From a virus, in the IMG/VR virus record IMGVR_UViG_3300042905_002876, positions 1 to 21,988 of that record: 21,988 bases of DNA, one strand, 5' to 3'. Shown here one piece after another: positions 16,174-21,988 of this stretch. Both the position numbers and the translations under genes were made by a program. Under the pieces are notes generated by a model, which was not told the origin of the DNA, did no database searches, and was given only the letters and a program-made list of their open reading frames with translations. How positions within the stretch are numbered: position 1 is the first letter of the stretch; each line of letters begins with the position of its first letter.

Positions 16174-16506
16174 ATGGCTATTCCAAACCCACAGCCACTG
16201 TACAACGGGATTGAATACCCGTATTTCAGCGTTGAGCTAGCGCTGAGCACACGCCCAGTCGGGCTCGATATGGAGGTGGGTTTGGTGGTGACCTTGACCC
16301 CGTATCGAGTCACCGGCGATGGCGTGGATGTCCTAACTCCCTACACGGTCACTGATGAGGATGGCATCGAGACACAGGTGGGTCGCATGACCATGGTGTT
16401 TGGCAATGCCAGGACGCAGGCACAAACGAATCCACGCTTAGCCGCTTTTCTGTCAGCAATCGAGACTGCAGGACAACAGTACATCCTTGGGGGGACCAAT
16501 GGCTGA
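16174..16506 (+). CDS. Hypothetical phage protein after the collagen fibre (110 aa)
   Basis: The ATG at 16174 follows the fibre stop by two bases and yields MAIPNPQPLYNGIEYPYFSV; a longer upstream frame overlaps the fibre gene and is not used. The protein is mostly strands (LDMEVGLVVTLTPYRVTGDG, IETQVGRMTMVFGN) with a final helix (PRLAAFLSAIETAGQQYI). It overlaps the next gene by eight bases. No family is recognised; a virion or fibre assembly role is inferred from its neighbours. Confidence 0.65.
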   Translation: MAIPNPQPLYNGIEYPYFSVELALSTRPVGLDMEVGLVVTLTPYRVTGDGVDVLTPYTVTDEDGIETQVGRMTMVFGNARTQAQTNPRLAAFLSAIETAGQQYILGGTNG

Positions 16507-17677
16507 CATCAGAGCTACTCAGGCCGGGGATTTTGGCCTTGGATCTACGTGGGTTGGCGGGAACGTCCCTGGATCCGGGGATGTCGCCTTCTCCAATGGG
16601 TTTACCATCCCTGTCAGCGATACCAGGACAGTTCAGGCGATCAGCAATGCTGCGGGAACCAGCATCAGCGCTGGCGGCAGCTTCGTTTTAACGAACGGAG
16701 CTAACCTCACATGCACCAACGCAAGCGGAATCATTCAAGGCGTTACTACGGCAAGTTGCGTAACCACTAGCCTAACGGTAGGCCAGACTGCTACTTTAAC
16801 GGCAACCAATTCCGTAGCCCCAGCCTCTGGGGCTACGGCGATAAACATAACCGGGAATGGAACCATAAATCTGGTTGGCAACTACACAGCGGCAAGCTTT
16901 GCTTCCCTGACCATTGCCAACAGCTTTGTTGGCACCCTGAACATAACAGGGTCGATCTCTGCGGCTTCTGGATTTAACATATCTGGAGTGTCCCTTTCGG
17001 CGGGAGCTGGGGCGGTGATAAACCACACCGGCAACATAACCGGAAGTACGAGCGGCGGTGCTACTTCTTACGGGCTGGTGGCCAATGCCGCATTTGCGGG
17101 AACATGGATCACAACGGGGAACATCACAGCCGGGTCAACCGGCAGCTCCTCTGGCGCAGCCATTGTCAACAACAGCACAATTGGAATTGTCAGGATCAAT
17201 GGAATAGTGCAGGCGTCTACATTCCGGCCAGCGGTTGATGCTGGCGTGATTGGCCAGAATACCCAGCTATCAGGACCGTTCCTGATTTCATCGAATAACG
17301 TAAATCCGGTAGTGGCCCTGAGCTGGCGATTTACGCCCGCTCAGCCTGCGACGTATTATCAGGTCTGGACGTCTACGGGAGCGACGGTTAGATCGTTATA
17401 CCCAGCGGATGCGCTGCCCAGCGGCAACTATCCGGCCGCTGCGAATACGCGCAGCGGGACCGTCTACGGACCCAACCTAGAGATCACGGGAACAATGGCT
17501 GTTCCTGCTGCGGGCAGTGTCGCCCTAGGAGTCGCAGTTGACAATACCGTTGGCACTGCTGTCCTGACGTCGGCCAACGTTGTAACAGCCCTGGGTCAGT
17601 TTGCATCCGGTAGGCTGGCCAATGTTGCCACGGTCGACACCACCGGGTTTCAAATCCAGGCGGCAGTCAGCGCATGA
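16499..17677 (+). CDS. Beta-rich tail fibre / probable beta-helix protein
   Basis: A 392-residue protein starts MADIRATQAGDFGLGSTWVG at the ATG at 16499, overlapping the previous gene. The opening pattern (STWVGGNVPGSGDVAFSNG, then TVQAIS) is common at the start of phage fibre proteins. Residues 40-230 are short Gly/Thr/Ser/Asn-rich strands at regular spacing (TLNITGSISA, VINHTGNITG, WITTGNITAGSTG), typical of a parallel beta-helix. The C-terminal third is a more ordinary beta domain ending DTTGFQIQAAVSA. Base content is somewhat A/T-richer than the collagen gene. A second receptor-binding or fibre role is likely; an enzymatic depolymerase activity cannot be judged by eye. Confidence 0.65.
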   Translation: MADIRATQAGDFGLGSTWVGGNVPGSGDVAFSNGFTIPVSDTRTVQAISNAAGTSISAGGSFVLTNGANLTCTNASGIIQGVTTASCVTTSLTVGQTATLTATNSVAPASGATAINITGNGTINLVGNYTAASFASLTIANSFVGTLNITGSISAASGFNISGVSLSAGAGAVINHTGNITGSTSGGATSYGLVANAAFAGTWITTGNITAGSTGSSSGAAIVNNSTIGIVRINGIVQASTFRPAVDAGVIGQNTQLSGPFLISSNNVNPVVALSWRFTPAQPATYYQVWTSTGATVRSLYPADALPSGNYPAAANTRSGTVYGPNLEITGTMAVPAAGSVALGVAVDNTVGTAVLTSANVVTALGQFASGRLANVATVDTTGFQIQAAVSA

Positions 17678-17701
17678 CCAGCCGCCGTCGCAATAACAAC
17701 A

Positions 17702-17709
17702 TAAGGAGG
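17702..17709 (+). promoter_or_regulatory. Canonical Shine-Dalgarno for the holin-like gene
   Basis: AAGGAGGT at 17702-17709 lies four bases before the ATG at 17714. It is the most complete ribosome site in the window, where most genes have weak or no Shine-Dalgarno. It fixes the start of the lysis cassette and suggests independent, strong translation. Confidence 0.8.
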
Positions 17710-17713
17710 TCGG

Positions 17714-18190
17714 ATGAGAGAATCTGACCTTTTACCGTTTTACAACCGCCTCGCCAAGCTCGAAGGCTTGATGGAGGCCGTGCATTTGTCCTTACAGGAC
17801 AGTCGGCGCGAAGCCACAAGGTACCTACAGCGCGTGGATCAGCTGGAGAGTAGGCAGCTTGATATTGAACGCAGGATGGTTACATTTGAACAGTTTCAAG
17901 AGCTATCCAGCAAGGTAAGCACATTAGTCATCAATGATACAACAAGAGGCGAAAACGCTAGGTTAATTCAAGAGCTGTCAAGCAAGGTAGCCACACTTGA
18001 GAAAGGCGAAGCAGAAAGAATAGGTGGTGACAAAGAGAAGAAAAATGGCGTATCAACACTGCAGTTCTACCTAACACTGTCCGTTGCCATTGCTGCGTCA
18101 ATCATTGCACTTGGTCAGGCGGTGCTACCCTCGCTGATCAATCAACCGGCACCGCAGCAGACAATCTCACCGCCCCACGCCAAGCCATGA
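17714..18190 (+). CDS. XhlA-like holin or membrane lysis accessory protein
   Basis: A 158-residue protein with residues 8-105 as a coiled coil (an internal repeat reads FQELSSKVSTL at 61 and IQELSSKVATL at 85). One transmembrane segment spans about 116-140 (QFYLTLSVAIAASIIALGQA), followed by a short proline-rich tail. A coiled coil before a single C-terminal membrane span is the plan of XhlA-type proteins that act with holins; this one is longer than typical. It sits directly before the endolysin and has its own strong Shine-Dalgarno. Its stop overlaps the ATG at 18187. An i-spanin is less likely because those carry the membrane span at the N-terminus. Confidence 0.6.
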   Translation: MRESDLLPFYNRLAKLEGLMEAVHLSLQDSRREATRYLQRVDQLESRQLDIERRMVTFEQFQELSSKVSTLVINDTTRGENARLIQELSSKVATLEKGEAERIGGDKEKKNGVSTLQFYLTLSVAIAASIIALGQAVLPSLINQPAPQQTISPPHAKP

Positions 18191-18390
18191 GCAACACCAT
18201 CGTCAGGGCCTTAGTGGGTTGCGCAGTCATCTCCGCGCTAGGTGGGTTCGGCGCTCCCCTGTTTTGCGGCGGACGCGGGGCAGAATGCACTGATCAATGG
18301 CGGCAAGCTTCAATGGGCGCCCTGGCAGCTTCTGCCAGCCTCGGGACCCTGCTCGCCCGCCCCCCTGGTGGGCCTGGGGCCGAGCCCTGA
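18187..18390 (+). CDS. Short frame resembling a detached endolysin signal peptide, or small membrane protein
   Basis: The ATG at 18187 overlaps the preceding stop by four bases, the coupling seen throughout the operon, and opens a 67-residue frame. The first 20 residues (MSNTIVRALVGCAVISALGG) form a signal-like n- and h-region. Beyond about 18245 this frame becomes Cys/Arg/Pro-rich and looks non-coding. The adjacent frame continues SALPCFAADAGQ, which completes a hydrophobic core and an Ala-x-Ala-type cleavage region. One base fewer in the GGG run at 18244-18246 would join the two into a secreted endolysin. Alternatives are a genuine 67-residue membrane protein or a read-through site. I favour a broken or frameshifted signal peptide. 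Confidence 0.45.
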   Translation: MSNTIVRALVGCAVISALGGFGAPLFCGGRGAECTDQWRQASMGALAASASLGTLLARPPGGPGAEP

Positions 18391-19609
18391 GCCGGTCCGC
18401 TGCCGGAAACCTGCCGCAACGGTGCTCCCCGTCATGCCGGATCTTGCTTCAGCAGCAGCTCAATTCACCAACCAACCCCGTCAGCTCGCCGCGTTTCGCG
18501 CCGTTGATCAGCTGCTGACATCACAGCAACGGGATGAGTTCTGGGTCACCTTCAACGGCACAAACCCGCCGGCTACCGAGGCGCCGGTAGCTGATCAAGG
18601 TGGTTGGCTGGCTCAATGCCTCAAGATCGTCCAGGAGTTCGAGGGGTGCAGGCTGGCGGCCTACCCCGATCCCGCCAGTGGTGGAGAACCGTGGACGATT
18701 GGGTGGGGCACCACCACCTACTCCAACGGTCAACGGGTGAAACAGGGCGATCGAATCACCCAGGCTCAAGCTGATTCGCTGCTGATCACCAGGCTTACGG
18801 GTGACTGGCAGGTGCAGGCCAAGCGGATCCCGACATGGGGCCGGATGACCCAGAATCAACGCGCTGCGCTTGTTAGCTTCAGCTACAACTGCGGTGCGGC
18901 GTGGTTCGGCAGCGAAGGATTTAACACCCTGACCTCGGTGGTGCGGGCCGCTGATTGGCCAGCTGTACCCAAGACCCTGATGCTCTACGTCAACCCTGGC
19001 AGCTCAGTGGAAGCCGGCCTTCGGCGGCGGCGGCGGGCCGAGGGGGCATTGTTCGCTGGACAGGCGTCAGCTCCTGCGGTGGCGGGACGCATGGTCGGAC
19101 CCGGCAAGCGGCCAGATCTGAAGCCAGGCGATCACCACCTGATCGCCAACGACGTGAACCAGACCATCACGGCTTACACCCACGATGGCGTCAAGGTTTG
19201 GCAGGTGCCATGCCTGTGCCGTGGGCAGGGCGGAGAATCGGAGTGGAACACCACCGGTAGCGACACACCACCCGGCCTCTACCTCGTCGGCAAGGTCCAC
19301 CGCGATTACGACGATGACCCCTCAGAGCGGTTCAGCGAGGAGCGGCAGTCCTACGGCTGGTATTCGCTCGACTTGATGGGCCAGGAGGGCCAGGAGGGCC
19401 CCGGAAGCCGCAACGGGCGCGATGGGATCATGATCCATGGCGGCGGCACGGCTTGCGGCTTTCCCGGGGCCTGGGCGCCGCGGCAAGAGCTGCACCCGAC
19501 CCTGGGCTGCATCCGGATGCACAACGAGGACATTCGCGATCGCGTGCTGCCGTTGCTGCTGCTCGGGCGGATCTGGGTCAGCGTCTATCAGGAGGCGCCG
19601 CCAGCCTGA
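18242..19609 (+). CDS. Endolysin: GH24 lysozyme fused to YkuD L,D-transpeptidase
   Basis: This 455-residue frame opens with GTG just after an in-frame stop (18239-18241); an internal ATG at 18434 is an alternative start. Residues about 115-270 are a T4-type lysozyme that cleaves glycan strands. The proposed catalytic Glu134 and Asp143 have the T4 spacing of nine residues, Thr152 follows in EPWTIGWGTT, and the domain ends LRRRRRAEGALFAG. Residues about 290-450 are an L,D-transpeptidase (YkuD) domain with MIHGGGTACGFPG (His399) and TLGCIRM (Cys423, Arg425). The usual His before Gly-Cys is Leu here. YkuD enzymes form or exchange peptide cross-links, or trim stem peptides. The fusion thus joins a glycan cutter and a stem-peptide enzyme in one protein. 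The N-terminal 30 residues appear to need the signal sequence in the other frame. Confidence 0.88.
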   Translation: MGSALPCFAADAGQNALINGGKLQWAPWQLLPASGPCSPAPLVGLGPSPEPVRCRKPAATVLPVMPDLASAAAQFTNQPRQLAAFRAVDQLLTSQQRDEFWVTFNGTNPPATEAPVADQGGWLAQCLKIVQEFEGCRLAAYPDPASGGEPWTIGWGTTTYSNGQRVKQGDRITQAQADSLLITRLTGDWQVQAKRIPTWGRMTQNQRAALVSFSYNCGAAWFGSEGFNTLTSVVRAADWPAVPKTLMLYVNPGSSVEAGLRRRRRAEGALFAGQASAPAVAGRMVGPGKRPDLKPGDHHLIANDVNQTITAYTHDGVKVWQVPCLCRGQGGESEWNTTGSDTPPGLYLVGKVHRDYDDDPSERFSEERQSYGWYSLDLMGQEGQEGPGSRNGRDGIMIHGGGTACGFPGAWAPRQELHPTLGCIRMHNEDIRDRVLPLLLLGRIWVSVYQEAPPA

Positions 19610-19773
19610 GGCCACGGCGGGGGCTCGATACCGCGGGAGCGGCACAGGGCCTCAAAGCAGGCCTGAGCTCGTGGGATCGTGGACTCCACCACGCAGACCC
19701 CGCCGGAGCAGATTCGCCACGCCACTCCCCCGTCCTGGCGGGTGGTCACGTCGGTAACAGGGAGATCGGCCAT
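19588..19773 (-). CDS. Small cysteine-containing hypothetical protein (61 aa)
   Basis: The ATG read from 19773 gives MADLPVTDVTTRQDGGVAWR and on; an in-frame extension to 19836 looks non-coding. Residues 15-35 read as two strands around a CSGGVC turn (Cys22 and Cys27), then a helix with two more cysteines (ACFEALCRSRGI), so metal binding or disulfides are possible. It overlaps the 3' end of the endolysin by 22 bases in a convergent layout. I do not recognise the family. A beta-beta-alpha plan and good codon use support it being real. Confidence 0.5.
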   Translation of the reverse strand: MADLPVTDVTTRQDGGVAWRICSGGVCVVESTIPRAQACFEALCRSRGIEPPPWPQAGGAS

Positions 19774-20079
19774 GGCTTCAGGTTGCCAGGAAGTGGGCGC
19801 GAGGCGCGGGGCGCAGGGTGAACAGAAATGCACCATCGCCGAAAACCATTGCGGTGACTGGGCTGGAAATACGATATTCGCGAAATCTCGGAGGATCTGT
19901 ACGCAGCAGTCCTAGCAAGGCGAATCGCTGAAACTGACTGCAGCGCAAGAGGACTGGGCGCATGATGGAGCCCGTTGCAAGTGTCAGCAAGGCTCAGCAA
20001 GTGTCAGCACGTGCAACCGTGATGCACGCGGTTTTCATCGGCTGAGACCGCTCATCCCGTCCGCGTCGTATTCGCTCCC
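19774..20079. other. Divergent intergenic region with repeats, likely integration/control region
   Basis: This roughly 306-base gap separates the small minus-strand gene from the integrase. It contains a palindrome TTCGCGAA at 19877-19884 inside an imperfect longer dyad (19873-19887), and two direct copies of GCAAGTGTCAGCA at 19977 and 19997. A short inverted pair, GTGCA...TGCAC, lies just after the second copy. A possible promoter toward the integrase is TTGCGG (19849) with GATATT (19873). The sequence shows no convincing gene. Phage attachment sites with integrase arm repeats often lie beside the integrase, so this is the best place to look for attP; an operator role is the alternative. Confidence 0.45.
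19977..20009 (+). repeat. Two 13-bp direct repeats 20 bases apart upstream of the integrase
   Basis: GCAAGTGTCAGCA occurs at 19977-19989 and again at 19997-20009, with a partial GGCTCAGCA copy between them. The spacing of 20 bases, about two helical turns, would place bound proteins on the same face of the DNA. Arm-type integrase sites or regulator sites fit this pattern. Confidence 0.7.
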
Positions 20080-21081
20080 ATGGCATCGCTCAACATCTAC
20101 CGGGGCCGGCTCTACCTGCTGGCCAGGGTGCCCAGGCGTGATGGACGGCCGGGATTGGCGCAGGCACGGATCGCCTTGCGGATGGACGACACGCCGGTCA
20201 ACCGCAGGGCGGCAGCCAAGCAGCTGCAGACCCTGGAGCGGCAGCTGCGCGAGGGTTCGTTCAGCTGGGCCTACTGGAGCGATCAATCCGAGGGGTTGAC
20301 CTGGCGGGAGGCAATCGCCAAGCTCTACCGAGCTCGGGTGGTGCTGGGGCGGACCAGTGAGACCACGTGGGAGATCAACTACATGGGGCGACTTCGACGG
20401 ATCCCGCCAGATAGTGAATGCACAACGGAAAGCATTGCCGCAGCACTTGAGCGTTACAGCCGCAATAGCTGCAGCTACAAGGAGCTGTTCTATCTGCTAC
20501 GGCATCTTTCGCGGTTGGCTGCTGTGCCGTTTCCGGAAATGCCAGTTCCAACCTATTCACAGGCCGAGCTAGTGCCAGTTCCAACCGATGACCAGATCGT
20601 GGCCTGGGTTGAGAGCGCGGGGCCAGCCGGCTGGTACTTCGGCATGATGGCCACCTATGGCTTGCGCCCCCACGAGATCGAGGGGGCGGTGCTGATCGAA
20701 CGGGATTACTGCCAGGTCCAAGACGCCACGAAGACGGGCTTTCGCACCGTGATCCCGCTGCCTCGCGAGTGGGTGGATCGGTTCCGGCTGCATGATCGGC
20801 GGCTGCGGCCAACCCTCCAGGGAGCGGCGCACGATCGGGTCGACGCGGTGGCGAAGTGGCTGAGCAAGGAGCTGCGCCGGCTAGGCCTCCCGTGGCGACC
20901 CTATGCGCTCCGGCATGCGTTTGCCGGCAGGCTGTGGCGGGAGGGTGGTAGCAGGTTGGACATCTACACCGCTGCCAGGCTGATGGGGCATTCAGCGACT
21001 CAGCACTCCCGCACCTACCGGGCGCACATCCAGCCGCATGCGGTGGCGGAGGCGGCGGAGAGGGCGTTGATGGGGGAGTAA
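20080..21081 (+). CDS. int: Tyrosine recombinase / phage integrase
   Basis: A 333-residue integrase. The N-terminal part (MASLNIYRGRLYLLARVPRR) looks like an arm-DNA-binding start, residues 60-150 are the core-binding helices, and the catalytic domain begins near 165. Catalytic residues by pattern are Arg196 in TYGLRPHEI, Lys218 in ATKTG, Arg278 in PYALRHAFAG, His304 in LMGHS and nucleophile Tyr313 in SRTYRAH. The histidine normally three residues before the second arginine is Tyr275 here, a change also common in cyanobacterial integrases as far as I recall. All other active-site positions are intact, so it is probably functional. It would insert and excise the phage at attP/attB. It ends exactly where the convergent minus-strand operon ends. 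Confidence 0.93.
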   Translation: MASLNIYRGRLYLLARVPRRDGRPGLAQARIALRMDDTPVNRRAAAKQLQTLERQLREGSFSWAYWSDQSEGLTWREAIAKLYRARVVLGRTSETTWEINYMGRLRRIPPDSECTTESIAAALERYSRNSCSYKELFYLLRHLSRLAAVPFPEMPVPTYSQAELVPVPTDDQIVAWVESAGPAGWYFGMMATYGLRPHEIEGAVLIERDYCQVQDATKTGFRTVIPLPREWVDRFRLHDRRLRPTLQGAAHDRVDAVAKWLSKELRRLGLPWRPYALRHAFAGRLWREGGSRLDIYTAARLMGHSATQHSRTYRAHIQPHAVAEAAERALMGE

Positions 21082-21354
21082 TCAGCGCCAGGTTCTGTGC
21101 TTCTCAGCAACCCATTCGTTGCCGTCGTAGCTCTCAATTTCCCATTCAACATCGTCGGGAATCTCGACAACTATCAACGATGCAAGGCTGCCGCTTGCGC
21201 GTTCCCCCAGCTTTTCGACGCAGGCAACAAGACTGGGATCATTGCGTTTGATTTTGCCAGCAAAACCATAGCCGTCCCACTCAAGGCCAAGCTCTTGATA
21301 GGCGGCTTCCGACAGGGAGTAGCCGCCGTACTCGTTGTTGATGACAATCTTCAT
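21082..21354 (-). CDS. Conserved hypothetical phage protein (90 aa)
   Basis: The sequence MKIVINNEYGGYSLSEAAYQ and the closing VVEIPDDVEWEIESYDGNEW are a pattern I recognise from many small phage and prophage proteins of unknown function. There is an N-terminal strand with a YGG turn, a helix, a variable centre and a C-terminal acidic strand pair. Its start overlaps the stop of the helix-turn-helix gene (ATGA), so it is the last gene of the minus-strand operon. Its stop lies directly against the integrase stop. No catalytic motif is visible. Confidence 0.8.
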   Translation of the reverse strand: MKIVINNEYGGYSLSEAAYQELGLEWDGYGFAGKIKRNDPSLVACVEKLGERASGSLASLIVVEIPDDVEWEIESYDGNEWVAEKHRTWR

Positions 21355-21593
21355 GGCGCGGTGGTGGCAATGGGTTGATTCTGTATGGCTCCGGGGACGA
21401 TAGCCCCCACGTTCACCCGCACCATCCGGCGCTGGGCGTTGACGGGGGCGAGGTTGATCAGCTCACGGCCCCACCGCCAGCGGCTGCGACGGTTGGCGTC
21501 AGCTTCGGCGATCAAGCGATTGATGTGGCTGACGCTGACGCCCAAGGCATCGGCCGCCTCTTCCTTGGTGAGCAAGCGGCGGGGTTCAGTCAT
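21351..21593 (-). CDS. Helix-turn-helix protein, excisionase-like
   Basis: The ATG read from 21593 gives an 80-residue protein; a GTG one codon earlier is equally possible. Residues 7-30 (LLTKEEAADALGVSVSHINR) are a clear helix-turn-helix of the MerR/excisionase (HTH_17-like) kind, followed by a basic wing (RRSRWRWGREL) and a tail. Small proteins of this type near an integrase often direct excision or repress early genes. It overlaps the zinc-ribbon gene upstream by eight bases and the 90-residue gene downstream by four. The exact role, excisionase or repressor, cannot be read from sequence. Confidence 0.72.
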   Translation of the reverse strand: MTEPRRLLTKEEAADALGVSVSHINRLIAEADANRRSRWRWGRELINLAPVNAQRRMVRVNVGAIVPGAIQNQPIATTAP

Positions 21594-21810
21594 CACCAGG
21601 ACTCACGATCACGCCCGACCGCGTCCAGGAGACGCGACCCGGCGGAAGGTTTACGGGATCGGCCTGGAACGTCTCCCAGACCCGATGGCACCGTGCGCAA
21701 CTGTGCATCCTGACCTGGCCAACATCAGATGGGATCCGCCTGGTTCGCTCACATTCATGCTTCCTGGATCGGAAGCCGCAATGAGCGCACGTGAGGGGAA
21801 CGGTTTTCAC
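21586..21810 (-). CDS. Small zinc-ribbon protein (74 aa)
   Basis: A GTG read from 21810 starts MKTVPLTCAHCGFRSRKHEC. Two CxxC knuckles, Cys8/Cys11 and Cys38/Cys41, are spaced 26 residues apart, the plan of a zinc ribbon; a basic stretch lies between them. An in-frame extension to 21933 is Pro/Arg-rich and would overlap the upstream gene, so it is rejected. The start overlaps the preceding stop by one base (TAGTG). A nucleic-acid or protein binding role in phage regulation is likely. Confidence 0.68.
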   Translation of the reverse strand: MKTVPLTCAHCGFRSRKHECERTRRIPSDVGQVRMHSCARCHRVWETFQADPVNLPPGRVSWTRSGVIVSPGDD

Positions 21811-21965
21811 TAGACGTCGCCCTCCAGCTTGGCGGCGATGGCGGCCAACACGCGGCGATCGTTCGGCAGGTGGTGGGCAGCAGCGCGGAGGGCGGCGGCG
21901 ACCTGGCGGCGGCGATAGGCGGGATAGTAGCAAGAACCCAGCGGAACATTGATAAACGCATGCAT
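21810..21965 (-). CDS. Small helical hypothetical protein, possibly partial (51 aa)
   Basis: An ATG read from 21965 gives MHAFINVPLGSCYYPAYRRR and then an Ala/Arg-rich helix ending IAAKLEGDV, 51 residues. The frame stays open to the window edge, so the true start may lie outside. The stop (TAG) shares one base with the GTG of the zinc-ribbon gene, which supports co-translation. The function is unknown. Confidence 0.5.
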   Translation of the reverse strand: MHAFINVPLGSCYYPAYRRRQVAAALRAAAHHLPNDRRVLAAIAAKLEGDV

Positions 21966-21988
21966 TACAGCCTGCGCGGCGGGGGAGA

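Noticed and set aside
19453-19821. Plus-strand 122-codon frame running past the endolysin end
   Set aside because: It overlaps the YkuD catalytic region in another frame, and the product is Arg/Gly/Ala/His-rich without domains.
19610-20079. tRNA gene or tRNA-derived attachment site near the integrase
   Set aside because: No cloverleaf, anticodon stem or TTCGA-type T-loop could be assembled by eye.

Overview
The window is almost entirely the late (structural and lysis) region of a tailed, probably siphovirus-like temperate phage or prophage. It runs left to right on the + strand, followed by a tyrosine integrase and the end of a short minus-strand operon. DNA is GC-rich, most genes lack a strong Shine-Dalgarno, one cyanobacterial HIP1 octamer (GCGATCGC) lies at 19536-19543, and several proteins (integrase, GH24 lysozyme, a possible NblA-like protein) resemble what I know from Synechococcus/Cyanobium-type cyanobacteria. 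The host assignment is therefore a GC-rich picocyanobacterium by inference, not proof. No terminase, portal, host core gene or tRNA is visible.

Layout. 101-9628 is the tail module: tail tube, a short opposite-strand gene (931-1176), a tail-terminator-like protein, a 1293-aa tape measure, a distal-tail-like protein and a 1116-aa hub/fibre protein with 22-residue tandem repeats and a C-terminal LamG/concanavalin-like domain. 9689-11710 holds small structural or unknown proteins, including one A/T-rich gene (10518-11567) and a 48-aa gene. 11717-14049 is a head cassette (coiled-coil scaffold, HK97-type major capsid protein, probable decoration protein). It sits downstream of the tail genes, which is unusual. 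14094-17677 is a second appendage module with a collagen-like fibre and a beta-rich, probably beta-helical fibre. 17714-19609 is the lysis cassette: an XhlA-like membrane protein with a canonical Shine-Dalgarno, a short reading frame that looks like a detached signal peptide, and an endolysin fusing a T4-type lysozyme (GH24) to a YkuD L,D-transpeptidase domain.

The right end holds a small minus-strand gene (19588-19773), a roughly 300-base region with direct repeats and a palindrome, the integrase (20080-21081) and four overlapping small minus-strand genes, among them a zinc-ribbon and an excisionase-like helix-turn-helix protein. Most late genes overlap by 1-8 bases or abut, so they are probably translated from long transcripts. 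Hairpins stand before the tail tube and capsid genes, and a terminator-like hairpin follows the capsid/decoration pair.

The items most worth pursuing are the lysozyme-transpeptidase fusion with its out-of-frame signal peptide, the antisense NblA-like small gene inside the tail cluster, and the displaced head cassette.
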